Positions 1-6,495 of a stretch of DNA of 10,680 nucleotides are shown here, piece after piece. Origin of the DNA: Clostridia bacterium (GTDB lineage: Bacteria > Bacillota_A > Clostridia > Oscillospirales > CAG-272); contig JAFQUG010000257.1 of the NCBI GenBank assembly GCA_017408625.1, forward strand, positions 1 through 10,680, written 5' to 3'. A model generated the notes under the pieces. The model saw nothing but the letters and a program-made list of their open reading frames with translations, ran no database searches and was not told the origin of the DNA. A program made the translations under genes and the position numbers. How positions within the stretch are numbered: the first letter of the stretch is position 1; the number at the start of each line of letters is the position of its first letter.

Positions 1-521
1 GCACCGCCGATAAAGCCGTAAGGATAGCCGGTCAGCGTCACGTGACCCGATGCGACGTGCAAAACGTCCACGCCGACCCCGGACAGAGCGGATGCGATCG
101 AAGCGTCCTCTGTGATCACGGCACGGTCTGAAACGATGCACGTATTGCATTTGGCGTACCCCTGTCGCACGGGCAGGACAGTAAGGCCGTTTTCTCTGGC
201 ATATGCAAGCAGCAAGGACGCAGTGGCGTCTGGACGGCAGATAAGATATCTGCCGACTCTGGCAGCATTGAGCAGCACGTCCTCGGGATATTTTTTTCCA
301 AGCTTCTCCCCGATGGGCGTTTGCGGCAGCGGACATTCGGGAATCATGTGATCACTGTGTGTCAGAATGCCGTTTCCCGTAAAAAAGAGCAGCATGTCGG
401 GATGAGAGGCAATGGCCTTGTCGAGCTTTGGATGTGCGGGGCAGAGCATGGCCGTATGTCCAAATCGTTGAAGAGATTGCAGGGCCCGGTTGGGAATACG
501 GCAATCGGCAAAGACAAGCAT
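1..521 (-). CDS. GME-fold protein of the DUF6873 type, 5' part only
   Basis: The first 173 codons of a leftward gene; the 3' end lies beyond base 1. The ATG at 521-519 has an AGGAAG ribosome binding site just upstream. The protein opens with MLVFADCRIPN, has IGEKLGKKYPEDVLLNAARV at about residues 70-89, then QGYAKCNTCIV (120-130) and GYPYGFIGG (165-173). From memory this order matches the clostridial DUF6873 family, predicted to share the pentein/GME fold of arginine deiminase, amidinotransferases and dimethylarginine hydrolase. Family members have no established reaction, so no substrate is proposed. Cys125 in the GYxxC motif and the final GFIGG are the most conserved-looking points. No signal peptide or membrane segment is seen. 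It begins 20 bases after the rpmB terminator with no promoter visible between them, so its expression may depend on read-through. The family call is fairly likely; the function is unknown. Confidence 0.65.
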   Translation of the reverse strand, partial: MLVFADCRIPNRALQSLQRFGHTAMLCPAHPKLDKAIASHPDMLLFFTGNGILTHSDHMIPECPLPQTPIGEKLGKKYPEDVLLNAARVGRYLICRPDATASLLLAYARENGLTVLPVRQGYAKCNTCIVSDRAVITEDASIASALSGVGVDVLHVASGHVTLTGYPYGFIGG

Positions 522-536
522 AGCAACTTCCTTTCA

Positions 537-577
537 GAAAAAATCGAAGGGATGCCGTGACGGCATCCCTTCGATTT
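537..577 (-). terminator. Intrinsic terminator after rpmB
   Basis: A perfect 17-bp inverted repeat (arms 541-557 and 561-577, 3-base loop). On the minus strand the A/T ends of the stem run into a T-rich tail at 543-537. It starts 13 bases after the rpmB stop codon, so it should end the rpmB transcript. Its tail almost touches the ribosome binding site of the next gene. Confidence 0.9.
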
Positions 578-590
578 GATTTTCAATCAA

Positions 591-776
591 TCATGCGCGG
601 GTAACCTTGTGAGAACGAAGGCAACGAGAGCATACGGCAACGGTCTTAGGGGTACCGTCTACGATTGCTTTTACCTTGCGAATGTTGGGCTTCCAGGTTC
701 TGTTGGTCTTGCGGTGAGAGTGGGAAACAGTTGCACCGTAAACAACGCCCTTTCCGCAGATACTGCATTTTGCCAT
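591..776 (-). CDS. rpmB: 50S ribosomal protein L28
   Basis: Ribosomal protein L28 (bL28), 61 residues, the usual size for Gram-positive L28. It begins MAKCSICGKG, has the basic stretch SHSHRKTNRTWKPNIRKV (18-35) and ends CSRCLRSHKVTRA. Two CxxC pairs (C4/C7 and C49/C52) make this the zinc-binding version; many bacteria carry a form without the cysteines. The ATG at 776 was chosen because AGGAGGTG lies a few bases upstream and the protein then starts at the family's normal residue. An in-frame ATG at 812 would add 12 unrelated residues and has no ribosome binding site. It has its own promoter (872-900) and terminator, so it forms a single-gene unit among leftward genes. Confidence 0.97.
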   Translation of the reverse strand: MAKCSICGKGVVYGATVSHSHRKTNRTWKPNIRKVKAIVDGTPKTVAVCSRCLRSHKVTRA

Positions 777-792
777 GTTTGACACCTCCTTC

Positions 793-811
793 TGCACAAT
801 TTGGTAGTGCA
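793..811 (-). promoter_or_regulatory. Small stem-loop just upstream of the rpmB ribosome binding site
   Basis: In the rpmB leader, TGCAC (811-807) can pair with GTGCA (797-793) around a 9-base loop, ending 3 bases before AGGAGG. The 5-bp stem does not hide the ribosome binding site. It may be a minor leader structure or chance. Confidence 0.25.
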
Positions 812-871
812 TCTATTCAAGAAAAAATTTTAATACATTTTTTTGCCGTAAGATACAGCACAGCAGGAGAT

Positions 872-900
872 ATTATATCACAAGAGAAAAGAAATTGCAA
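872..900 (-). promoter_or_regulatory. Sigma-A type promoter of rpmB
   Basis: On the minus strand, -35 TTGCAA (900-895), a 17-base spacer and -10 TATAAT (877-872). Expected start is near 865, giving an rpmB leader of about 90 bases. It lies in the gap after the PurL-like gene, so rpmB need not depend on the mtaB transcript. Confidence 0.85.
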
Positions 901-952
901 GTGTTTTGAGAAAAATTCCTGAAATTTTTTTATCCTTGTGAATTCCTCCAAA

Positions 953-3316
953 TCAGACGTAATATTTGACAGAATTTTCTAAGATTTTGTCGGTACATCC
1001 AAAGAAAAATCCCATGATTCGACCGCTTTCGTCACAAAAACCGTCACTGTAAAGCGTGTCGTTGACCAAAATGCGCAGTAAGCCGGCCTGATCGGGGCAT
1101 ACGTTCAGCATTCCGCTCTCGCTTCTCACGCGGCCCTGTACGCCTATCAGACGAAAATCTTCGGAAGCGGCAGAGACGTCTGCATACTCGGCCTCAACTG
1201 TTTGAATGGGGACATTTTTGATCACCCCCAGCTCAGCAAATGCGTCGGCTGCAGCTCCGAGAGCCAATATGCAGCCATCCTTGGCAGTCATCTCTTGCAG
1301 GGCACTGCGCATTCTTTGGTTGGAAAGCTCAGCAAGTGTTTGCTCACGTGAGCCGATAAAGACAGCGATCTGTGATGCTCTGAGCTTGGCGGAAAGAGGA
1401 TTGTAGCAGTCGGGATCGTCCTTGACCTCGAAAAGAGCAGGCTGAGCCCCGGCCATTTCCAGCACGTCACAGATGTGCTGACCCTCTAAGGCGTTGCCGC
1501 ATTGCAGCACGCTTGCCACAGGCAGCTGATACCAGACGTCCGAGCAGGGCTGTGTGGGGGCGGGAGCTGCCTTGACCGAGGTGGAAACAGCCACGAGCAG
1601 GCCCTCAAGCTCACTGTCGGATTCGATCAGGATCGCTCCGGGATAGCGCAGGGAAATCTCTTTGGCGCGCTCAGTGTTGAGAATATATCCGCATGCCGGG
1701 CTTGTCATATCGGAAAGCGTCTGCTCCACCGTGCAACCGCATACGGCACGGGCTGATTTAATGGCACCCTTACACATCACGGTGCGCACATATGCGATCA
1801 TTTTTCCGAGATCCTGCAGATCGGGCATGCCGTATTCGTTATAAAGCGGATGCAGCAGGTAAATCTTTGCATTTCCTTGCAGCGTGGAGGGAATGATCAT
1901 ATCCGAGGGCGCGGATGCCAGCACCAGCAAGTCAGATTGCTGAGCACCGAGCTCAGCTTGCGTATATATCTTGACCGAGGTCTCCAACGAAAAGCGGTAA
2001 AGTCCCAGCAGTGCCGCAAGTGACCGGCTCATTGCCGCACTGTACATCCCCTGTATATCGGTGCAAAGACGTGCGTGCAGCGTGATGCGCTCGGGATTGC
2101 AGCCCGCAGCCACTGCGGTGCAGTATGCATCCGCCGCACACATCAGGGCGCGATGGAAGGGATCGCTCAAAAGCTCGGTGTAAGTCATGTTCCTTGTGCG
2201 AAGCGGAGAGAGTGAGCGTAGCACGGTGCTTCCCGGCTCAAAGGACTGCAGCACGGTCTGATAACCCGTTGCCACCAAGGGGATGGACTTGGCGTATGGC
2301 GGAGTGCTTTGATCGGTGACGTATTGACTTGCCTCTTGCTCAATTCTCAGAGAATAGGAACGGATAAAGCAAACGGATTTGAGATAAGAAACGTTCATAG
2401 CAAGCAGGATCTTTTTTCCGTGTCTGACGATCAGCTGTCCTGCGTGGTCCGCCACACCGAAGAAGCTAAGACACAGTGAACATGCAGCGGCCTTTTGCTC
2501 AAGCTCCTGCACCTTTCCCTGGGGCAGGGCAAGCAGACTTGCGCTTGTGCATCCGGTCAGACTGTCAAGGCTTTGCATGTGCTCGGGCAGCTTGCCCAGA
2601 TTCAGCACCGCACCGTTGCTTACAGAGAGCACAGCGTGTGCAATGCTTGTGAGAGCGCAATCTTGCAGGCAGTGTAAATGCGTGCATACCTCGGGATCGC
2701 TCAGAAGCGTCAGCAGTGCACGGTCATATTGATCTCGCGAAAGCTCAGCATTCGGGTACAGAAGCACCAGTGCGTCGGCGTAGGCGGCGTGTGCTTGCAG
2801 CTTGAGCGGCAGATGCTGCAGTACGTCAAAGCCTCCATGCTCACCTGCAAGGCGGTATTGTACCGCATATCCTTGGGGAGCATACGATGCGTTACCGCAA
2901 CGCATGCCGATCTGCTCAGTGGCTGCGGGCTGCTTGTCTTGCAGCGCGCAAAGATATGCTGCGGGCATTTGAGCCACGTCCGAGAGCGTGTAGGGATGAT
3001 CGGCAGGCTTGCCGAGTGCATGGGCTTTTTCAATAAAGTCCTTGTAGGTCTCTGCTACGTAGGGCGCGTTGGTCAAAAGCTCACTGATTGCTACCTTGGA
3101 GGCGTCCACGTGTGCAGGACATGCGAGTGCATCAATAAAACGCAGCGCGTCCACACAAATATCGTTTCCGTTTTTGGAGCTGTAATGTCTTGCGCAATAA
3201 AGCAGCTCGGGGATGCTTGTGCGCAGCCCGAGATTGGATTTGAGAATTTCCAGAGAAGCCTTGGGCAAGGTGTTGAAATTTCGGATGATCGTTGTTCCAT
3301 TGCCAATATCCTTCAT
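953..3316 (-). CDS. PurL-like protein (degenerate phosphoribosylformylglycinamidine synthase homologue)
   Basis: An intact 787-codon gene that follows, stretch by stretch, the large single-chain PurL (FGAM synthase, about 1,250 residues in related bacteria, fourth step of purine synthesis). Residues 30-125 resemble the PurL linker and first domain start; 181-315 the DPEV...NGAVLNLGKLP region; 383-440 the PFH...AVAAG...LAALLGLY stretch; 483-545 KIYLLHPLYNEYGMPD onward; 597-787 the glutaminase-like end. The N-terminal PurS-like domain and much of the first ATP-binding half are missing. Key motifs are lost: SDHCRHTTF reads roughly CPAHVDASK, DFGAGG reads DCALTS, GGKDSMSG is absent, the glutaminase LGICNGFQ reads LALGAAAD (Cys to Gly) and GKMGHSER reads GFFFGCTD (His to Cys). 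FGAM synthesis is therefore unlikely; a regulatory or structural role is inference. GGAGG precedes the ATG. It lies 29 bases after mtaB, presumably on the same transcript. The alignment is from memory of the family. Confidence 0.7.
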   Translation of the reverse strand: MKDIGNGTTIIRNFNTLPKASLEILKSNLGLRTSIPELLYCARHYSSKNGNDICVDALRFIDALACPAHVDASKVAISELLTNAPYVAETYKDFIEKAHALGKPADHPYTLSDVAQMPAAYLCALQDKQPAATEQIGMRCGNASYAPQGYAVQYRLAGEHGGFDVLQHLPLKLQAHAAYADALVLLYPNAELSRDQYDRALLTLLSDPEVCTHLHCLQDCALTSIAHAVLSVSNGAVLNLGKLPEHMQSLDSLTGCTSASLLALPQGKVQELEQKAAACSLCLSFFGVADHAGQLIVRHGKKILLAMNVSYLKSVCFIRSYSLRIEQEASQYVTDQSTPPYAKSIPLVATGYQTVLQSFEPGSTVLRSLSPLRTRNMTYTELLSDPFHRALMCAADAYCTAVAAGCNPERITLHARLCTDIQGMYSAAMSRSLAALLGLYRFSLETSVKIYTQAELGAQQSDLLVLASAPSDMIIPSTLQGNAKIYLLHPLYNEYGMPDLQDLGKMIAYVRTVMCKGAIKSARAVCGCTVEQTLSDMTSPACGYILNTERAKEISLRYPGAILIESDSELEGLLVAVSTSVKAAPAPTQPCSDVWYQLPVASVLQCGNALEGQHICDVLEMAGAQPALFEVKDDPDCYNPLSAKLRASQIAVFIGSREQTLAELSNQRMRSALQEMTAKDGCILALGAAADAFAELGVIKNVPIQTVEAEYADVSAASEDFRLIGVQGRVRSESGMLNVCPDQAGLLRILVNDTLYSDGFCDESGRIMGFFFGCTDKILENSVKYYV

Positions 3317-3345
3317 AAAAACCTCCGTAAAAAGTGATGTAGCGA

Positions 3346-4665
3346 TCAGTCAAGCAGCTCTGCCGTGCAGCCCACTTTGTCAAACCCGGTCAGGCGCACC
3401 GTGTGCGTCGTGCCGCAAAGAGACTTGTCTGTCTTGACCGTGACCTCGATAAATTCGGGTGTATGTCCCGTGGAGTAGCCCTCGGAGTCGGTTTCAAACA
3501 ACACCTGCTTGCAGGGAGAATCGGCAATGACCTGCATAAGCAGCTCTGTGCGGATCTTTTTCTGTACTTCCTGTAGCCGATGCACGCGCGCTCTGCGCTC
3601 CTGCATGGGTACTTGGGCGGGCATGCGGATGGCAGGGGTATTTTTGCGTCCGGAGTATGGGAAAGCGTGAATTTGCAAAAAGCGTGCTTTGCGAATAAAG
3701 TCCAGAGTCTCTTCGAAATCCTGCTCGGTCTCGCCCGGAAAGCCCACGATGACGTCGGTGGTAAACTGCACGCCGGGGATACGCTCACGCAACAGCTCAA
3801 GCGCGGCCATAGCCTGATCTGCATTATATTTGCGCTTCATGGCGGCAAGCGTGCGGGAGCAACCGCTTTGCAGGGAGAGATGGAAATGCGGCGCGAGCGA
3901 GGATAGACCTGCGATCTTATCCACGAATTTGGGGCGGATCAGGGAAGGGTCAAGCGAGCCAAGGCGTACGCGACCGATCCCGGGCAGCGCATCCACCGCC
4001 AAAAGCAGGTCTCCAAGGTCGCCTTCTGCAAGATCCTTACCCCAGGAGGCGGTCTCAATGCCTGTCAGCACGATCTCTGCGCAGCCGTTGTCGCAGAGCA
4101 CCTGTACCTGCTCCAGAACCTCGTCAAGAGGCTTGGAACGTACCGGACCGCGCGCTCCGGGAATGGCACAGTAGGTGCAATGCGAATCGCAGCCGTCCTC
4201 AATCTTGACGTAGGTACGGGTGCGGTCAAATGAGGTGATGCGCATTGGCTCAAAGCAGCACGCCTTGGCAATGTCCGGCACCTCAATATATGCGCGGCCG
4301 TTCTTTTTTTCGTTGGCGACCAACTCGTCCAGAATATCGGCAGCACGCATTTTTTCGGTGTTGCCAAGCACTGCGTCCACACCCTCCAGAGCAGCCCCCT
4401 CGGGGTCTGCCTGCGCAAAACAGCCTGTGACAATGATGTATGCCTCGGGATTTTGCGCCAGCATGCGTCGGATCAGCTGGCGACCCTTGCGATCGGATTC
4501 CGCCGTAACGGTACAGGTATTGATGATATAAGCATCACAGCGCACGTCGTGGGGGAGGATGGCATAGCCGCGGGATAAAAGAGCCTCCTCAATGGCGCGG
4601 GATTCGTATTGGTTGACCTTACAGCCAAGCGTGGCGACGCCGACCGTGAACTGTTGGTTGGGCAT
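3346..4665 (-). CDS. mtaB: tRNA t6A37 methylthiotransferase MtaB
   Basis: Radical-SAM enzyme adding a methylthio group to N6-threonylcarbamoyladenosine at position 37 of ANN-decoding tRNAs (ms2t6A). With the ATG at 4665 it has 439 residues, normal for the family. The N-terminal UPF0004 domain carries three cluster cysteines, C15 (LGCKVNQYES), C51 (NTCTVT) and C82 (TGCFAQ). The radical-SAM cluster motif is C159-SHC163-TYC166, and a TRAM-like domain closes the protein. LGCKVNQYES and CTYCAIPGARG fit MtaB better than MiaB or RimO. A GTG at 4674 would add three residues, but AGGAAG would then abut it; from the ATG the spacing is 8 bases. The promoter is at 4701-4729. The PurL-like gene follows after 29 bases, so the two are probably co-transcribed. 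Confidence 0.93.
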   Translation of the reverse strand: MPNQQFTVGVATLGCKVNQYESRAIEEALLSRGYAILPHDVRCDAYIINTCTVTAESDRKGRQLIRRMLAQNPEAYIIVTGCFAQADPEGAALEGVDAVLGNTEKMRAADILDELVANEKKNGRAYIEVPDIAKACCFEPMRITSFDRTRTYVKIEDGCDSHCTYCAIPGARGPVRSKPLDEVLEQVQVLCDNGCAEIVLTGIETASWGKDLAEGDLGDLLLAVDALPGIGRVRLGSLDPSLIRPKFVDKIAGLSSLAPHFHLSLQSGCSRTLAAMKRKYNADQAMAALELLRERIPGVQFTTDVIVGFPGETEQDFEETLDFIRKARFLQIHAFPYSGRKNTPAIRMPAQVPMQERRARVHRLQEVQKKIRTELLMQVIADSPCKQVLFETDSEGYSTGHTPEFIEVTVKTDKSLCGTTHTVRLTGFDKVGCTAELLD

Positions 4666-4700
4666 TTTATACACTTCCTAAACATAAATTCTCACCTTAC

Positions 4701-4729
4701 ATTTTATCACACCCCGACCGAATTGTAAA
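4701..4729 (-). promoter_or_regulatory. Promoter of mtaB and the PurL-like gene
   Basis: On the minus strand, -35 TTTACA (4729-4724), a 17-base spacer and -10 TAAAAT (4706-4701). The expected leader is short, about 30 bases. It lies back-to-back with the upp promoter, with only 28 bases between the two -35 boxes. Confidence 0.7.
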
Positions 4730-4757
4730 GAACAATCGTAAAATTTACACAGAGTAC

Positions 4758-4786
4758 TTGAAAAACACCAAAAAAGGTAGTATAAT
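4758..4786 (+). promoter_or_regulatory. Promoter of upp
   Basis: -35 TTGAAA (4758-4763), a 17-base spacer and -10 TATAAT (4781-4786). The leader from about 4793 to 4822 is too short for a PyrR-type attenuator, so no pyrimidine-responsive element is evident. Confidence 0.85.
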
Positions 4787-4822
4787 AAACACAATGATAT
4801 AAAAATTCAAAGGAGAATTACT

Positions 4823-5452
4823 ATGAGCCAGTTTCATTTGATCGACCACCCTCTTATCACACATAAGCTTACCATCATGCGCAACAAAAAGACAGGCTCT
4901 AAGGATTTCCGTGAGCTGCTCAACGAGATCTCGATGCTCATGGGCTATGAGCTGACGCGCGACCTGCCCCTGCAGGACGTCACCATCGAGACTCCCATTA
5001 CCAAAATGACTGCCAAGATGGTTTCCGGCAGAAAGCTCGCCATTGTGCCCATTCTGCGCGCAGGTCTTGGCATGGTGGACGGCATTCAGTCGCTCGTTCC
5101 CGTAGCAAAGGTCGGCCACATCGGTCTGTACCGCGATCCCGAGACCCATCAGCCCGTTGAGTATTACTGCAAGCTGCCCACCGACATTCAGGACAGAATG
5201 GTCATTCTGGTTGACCCCATGCTGGCAACCGGCGGCTCCGCCATCGACGCGCTGACGCTGCTCAAAAACAAGGGCTGCAAGAATATCCGCTTTATGTGCT
5301 TGGTGGCTGCTCCCGAGGGTGTTGCCAAGGTGCTCAAGGCGCATCCCGACGTGGATATCTACGGTGCTGCACTGGATGATCACCTCAACGAGCACGCATA
5401 TATCGTTCCCGGTCTTGGTGACGCGGGCGACAGAATTTTCGGTACACTCTAA
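4823..5452 (+). CDS. upp: Uracil phosphoribosyltransferase
   Basis: Cytoplasmic salvage enzyme that joins uracil to PRPP to give UMP and pyrophosphate. It has 209 residues, the standard family length. The N-terminus [20 protein letters not shown] is typical. [16 protein letters not shown] lies at about 72-87, the PRPP-binding loop [11 protein letters not shown] at 130-140, and the uracil-contacting C-terminus [16 protein letters not shown] at 193-208. All expected motifs are intact. The ATG at 4823 has AAAGGAG 7 bases upstream. It is transcribed from its own promoter and followed within 12 bases by a strong terminator. The next gene on this strand is a pseudouridine synthase, which also concerns uracil chemistry but not the same pathway; the pairing is probably incidental. 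Confidence 0.97.
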   Translation: MSQFHLIDHPLITHKLTIMRNKKTGSKDFRELLNEISMLMGYELTRDLPLQDVTIETPITKMTAKMVSGRKLAIVPILRAGLGMVDGIQSLVPVAKVGHIGLYRDPETHQPVEYYCKLPTDIQDRMVILVDPMLATGGSAIDALTLLKNKGCKNIRFMCLVAAPEGVAKVLKAHPDVDIYGAALDDHLNEHAYIVPGLGDAGDRIFGTL

Positions 5453-5464
5453 TTTGTATCATCA

Positions 5465-5492
5465 AGGGGAGAATAATTTCTCCCCTATTTTT
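5465..5492 (+). terminator. Intrinsic terminator after upp
   Basis: AGGGGAGAA (5465-5473), loop TAAT, TTCTCCCCT (5478-5486), then ATTTTTC. A 9-bp stem with a short T tract 12 bases after the upp stop. The ribosome binding site of the next gene (GGAGGA, 5499-5504) begins only a few bases later. Confidence 0.85.
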
Positions 5493-5507
5493 CAGCGTGG
5501 AGGAGTC

Positions 5508-6470
5508 ATGCGTATCATTGTTGTCAAGAAAAACGACGCAGGACAACGTCTGGATAAGTTTTTGTCCAAGGCAGTCAAGGGGTTGCCTACGTCGTTGATG
5601 TATAAGTATATCCGCACCAAAAAGATCAAGGTCAACAGGGCAAGGACCGAGCAGAAGTATATGCTTTGCGAGGGGGATGAAATCCAGCTCTTTATCCGCG
5701 AGGAGTTCTTTGAGTCTCCCGAAAAGGATACGGGCGCGCTGTCCCGCATCGTGCCCAAGCTTTCGGTGGTGTATGAGGATGAGAATATCATTTTGCTTGA
5801 TAAGCGTCCGGGCGTGCTGGTGCACGAGGATGCGGATGCCAAGGATAATACGCTGGTCATGCATCTGCAGGCGTATCTGGCGCAAAAAGGGGAGTACGAC
5901 CCGGAGGATGAGCAGTCCTTTGCGCCTGCCATGTGTAACCGCATCGACCGTAATACGGGCGGCATCGTCATTGCCGCCAAGAACGCGGCTGCGCTGCGCG
6001 AGATGAACGAGCATATCCGCGAGGATCGCATCGGCAAATACTATTTGTGCGCCGTGCACGGTGTGCCCGAGCGAAAAAAGCAGACGCTGCACGGATATCT
6101 GCGCAAAAATGCAGCGGATAATATGGTCGAGGTGCGCAATAAAGCTTTTTCCGGCGCAAAGGAGATCATCACCGAGTACCGCGTGATCGGACAAAAGAAC
6201 GGGGATGCACTCTTAGAGGTGCACTTAGTCACGGGCAGAACGCATCAGATCCGTGCGCACCTTGCGCATATCGGCCACCCGTTGATCGGTGACGGCAAAT
6301 ACGGCGTCAACAAAAAGGACAGGGAAAAGGGCTATAAATATCAGGCTCTGTACGCTTACCGCCTTCGCTTTGAGTTTGGCGGGAAGGGTGAGGTCTTGTC
6401 CTATCTGGATGGCAAGGAATTCCGTCTGCCTGAGGACGAGATCTGGTTCTTGAAGGATTTTTCATACTGA
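5508..6470 (+). CDS. RluA-family 23S rRNA/tRNA pseudouridine synthase
   Basis: Isomerises specific uridines in structured RNA to pseudouridine. It has 320 residues, the usual RluA/C/D size. Residues 12-63 form an S4-type RNA-binding domain (QRLDKFLSKAV...). The catalytic domain carries CNRIDRNTGGIVI (143-155), whose Asp147 is the nucleophile expected in this family, GKYYLCAVHG (176-185) and the VTGRTHQIRAHLAHIGHPLI stretch (241-260). The target position cannot be read from the sequence; the RNTGG variant is common in clostridial RluC/RluD-like proteins. The ATG at 5508 is preceded by GTGGAGGA. The frame is open further upstream into upp, but without a start signal and out of register with the family. 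No promoter is visible between the upp terminator and this gene. lnt follows after 25 bases, probably on the same transcript. Confidence 0.93.
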   Translation: MRIIVVKKNDAGQRLDKFLSKAVKGLPTSLMYKYIRTKKIKVNRARTEQKYMLCEGDEIQLFIREEFFESPEKDTGALSRIVPKLSVVYEDENIILLDKRPGVLVHEDADAKDNTLVMHLQAYLAQKGEYDPEDEQSFAPAMCNRIDRNTGGIVIAAKNAAALREMNEHIREDRIGKYYLCAVHGVPERKKQTLHGYLRKNAADNMVEVRNKAFSGAKEIITEYRVIGQKNGDALLEVHLVTGRTHQIRAHLAHIGHPLIGDGKYGVNKKDREKGYKYQALYAYRLRFEFGGKGEVLSYLDGKEFRLPEDEIWFLKDFSY

Positions 6471-6495
6471 TTATTACTACGAAAGGGGAGAGAAT

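Noticed and set aside
911..929. AAAAATT/AATTTTT hairpin as terminator of the PurL-like gene
   Set aside because: Seven A/T pairs only and a weak tail; too unstable to claim. The end of this transcript remains unassigned.
2678..3337. Open frame of 219 codons on the plus strand
   Set aside because: Lies wholly opposite the PurL-like gene, has no ribosome binding site and a composition expected of an antisense shadow.
4745..5395. Open frame of 216 codons on the minus strand
   Set aside because: Antisense to upp and across its promoter; His-rich, no family resemblance, no start signal.
5319..5507. Longer N-terminus for the pseudouridine synthase
   Set aside because: Would overlap upp and the terminator, has no ribosome binding site, and the S4 domain starts normally at 5508.
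5385..6194. Open frame of 269 codons on the minus strand
   Set aside because: Antisense to the pseudouridine synthase gene; a codon-bias shadow.
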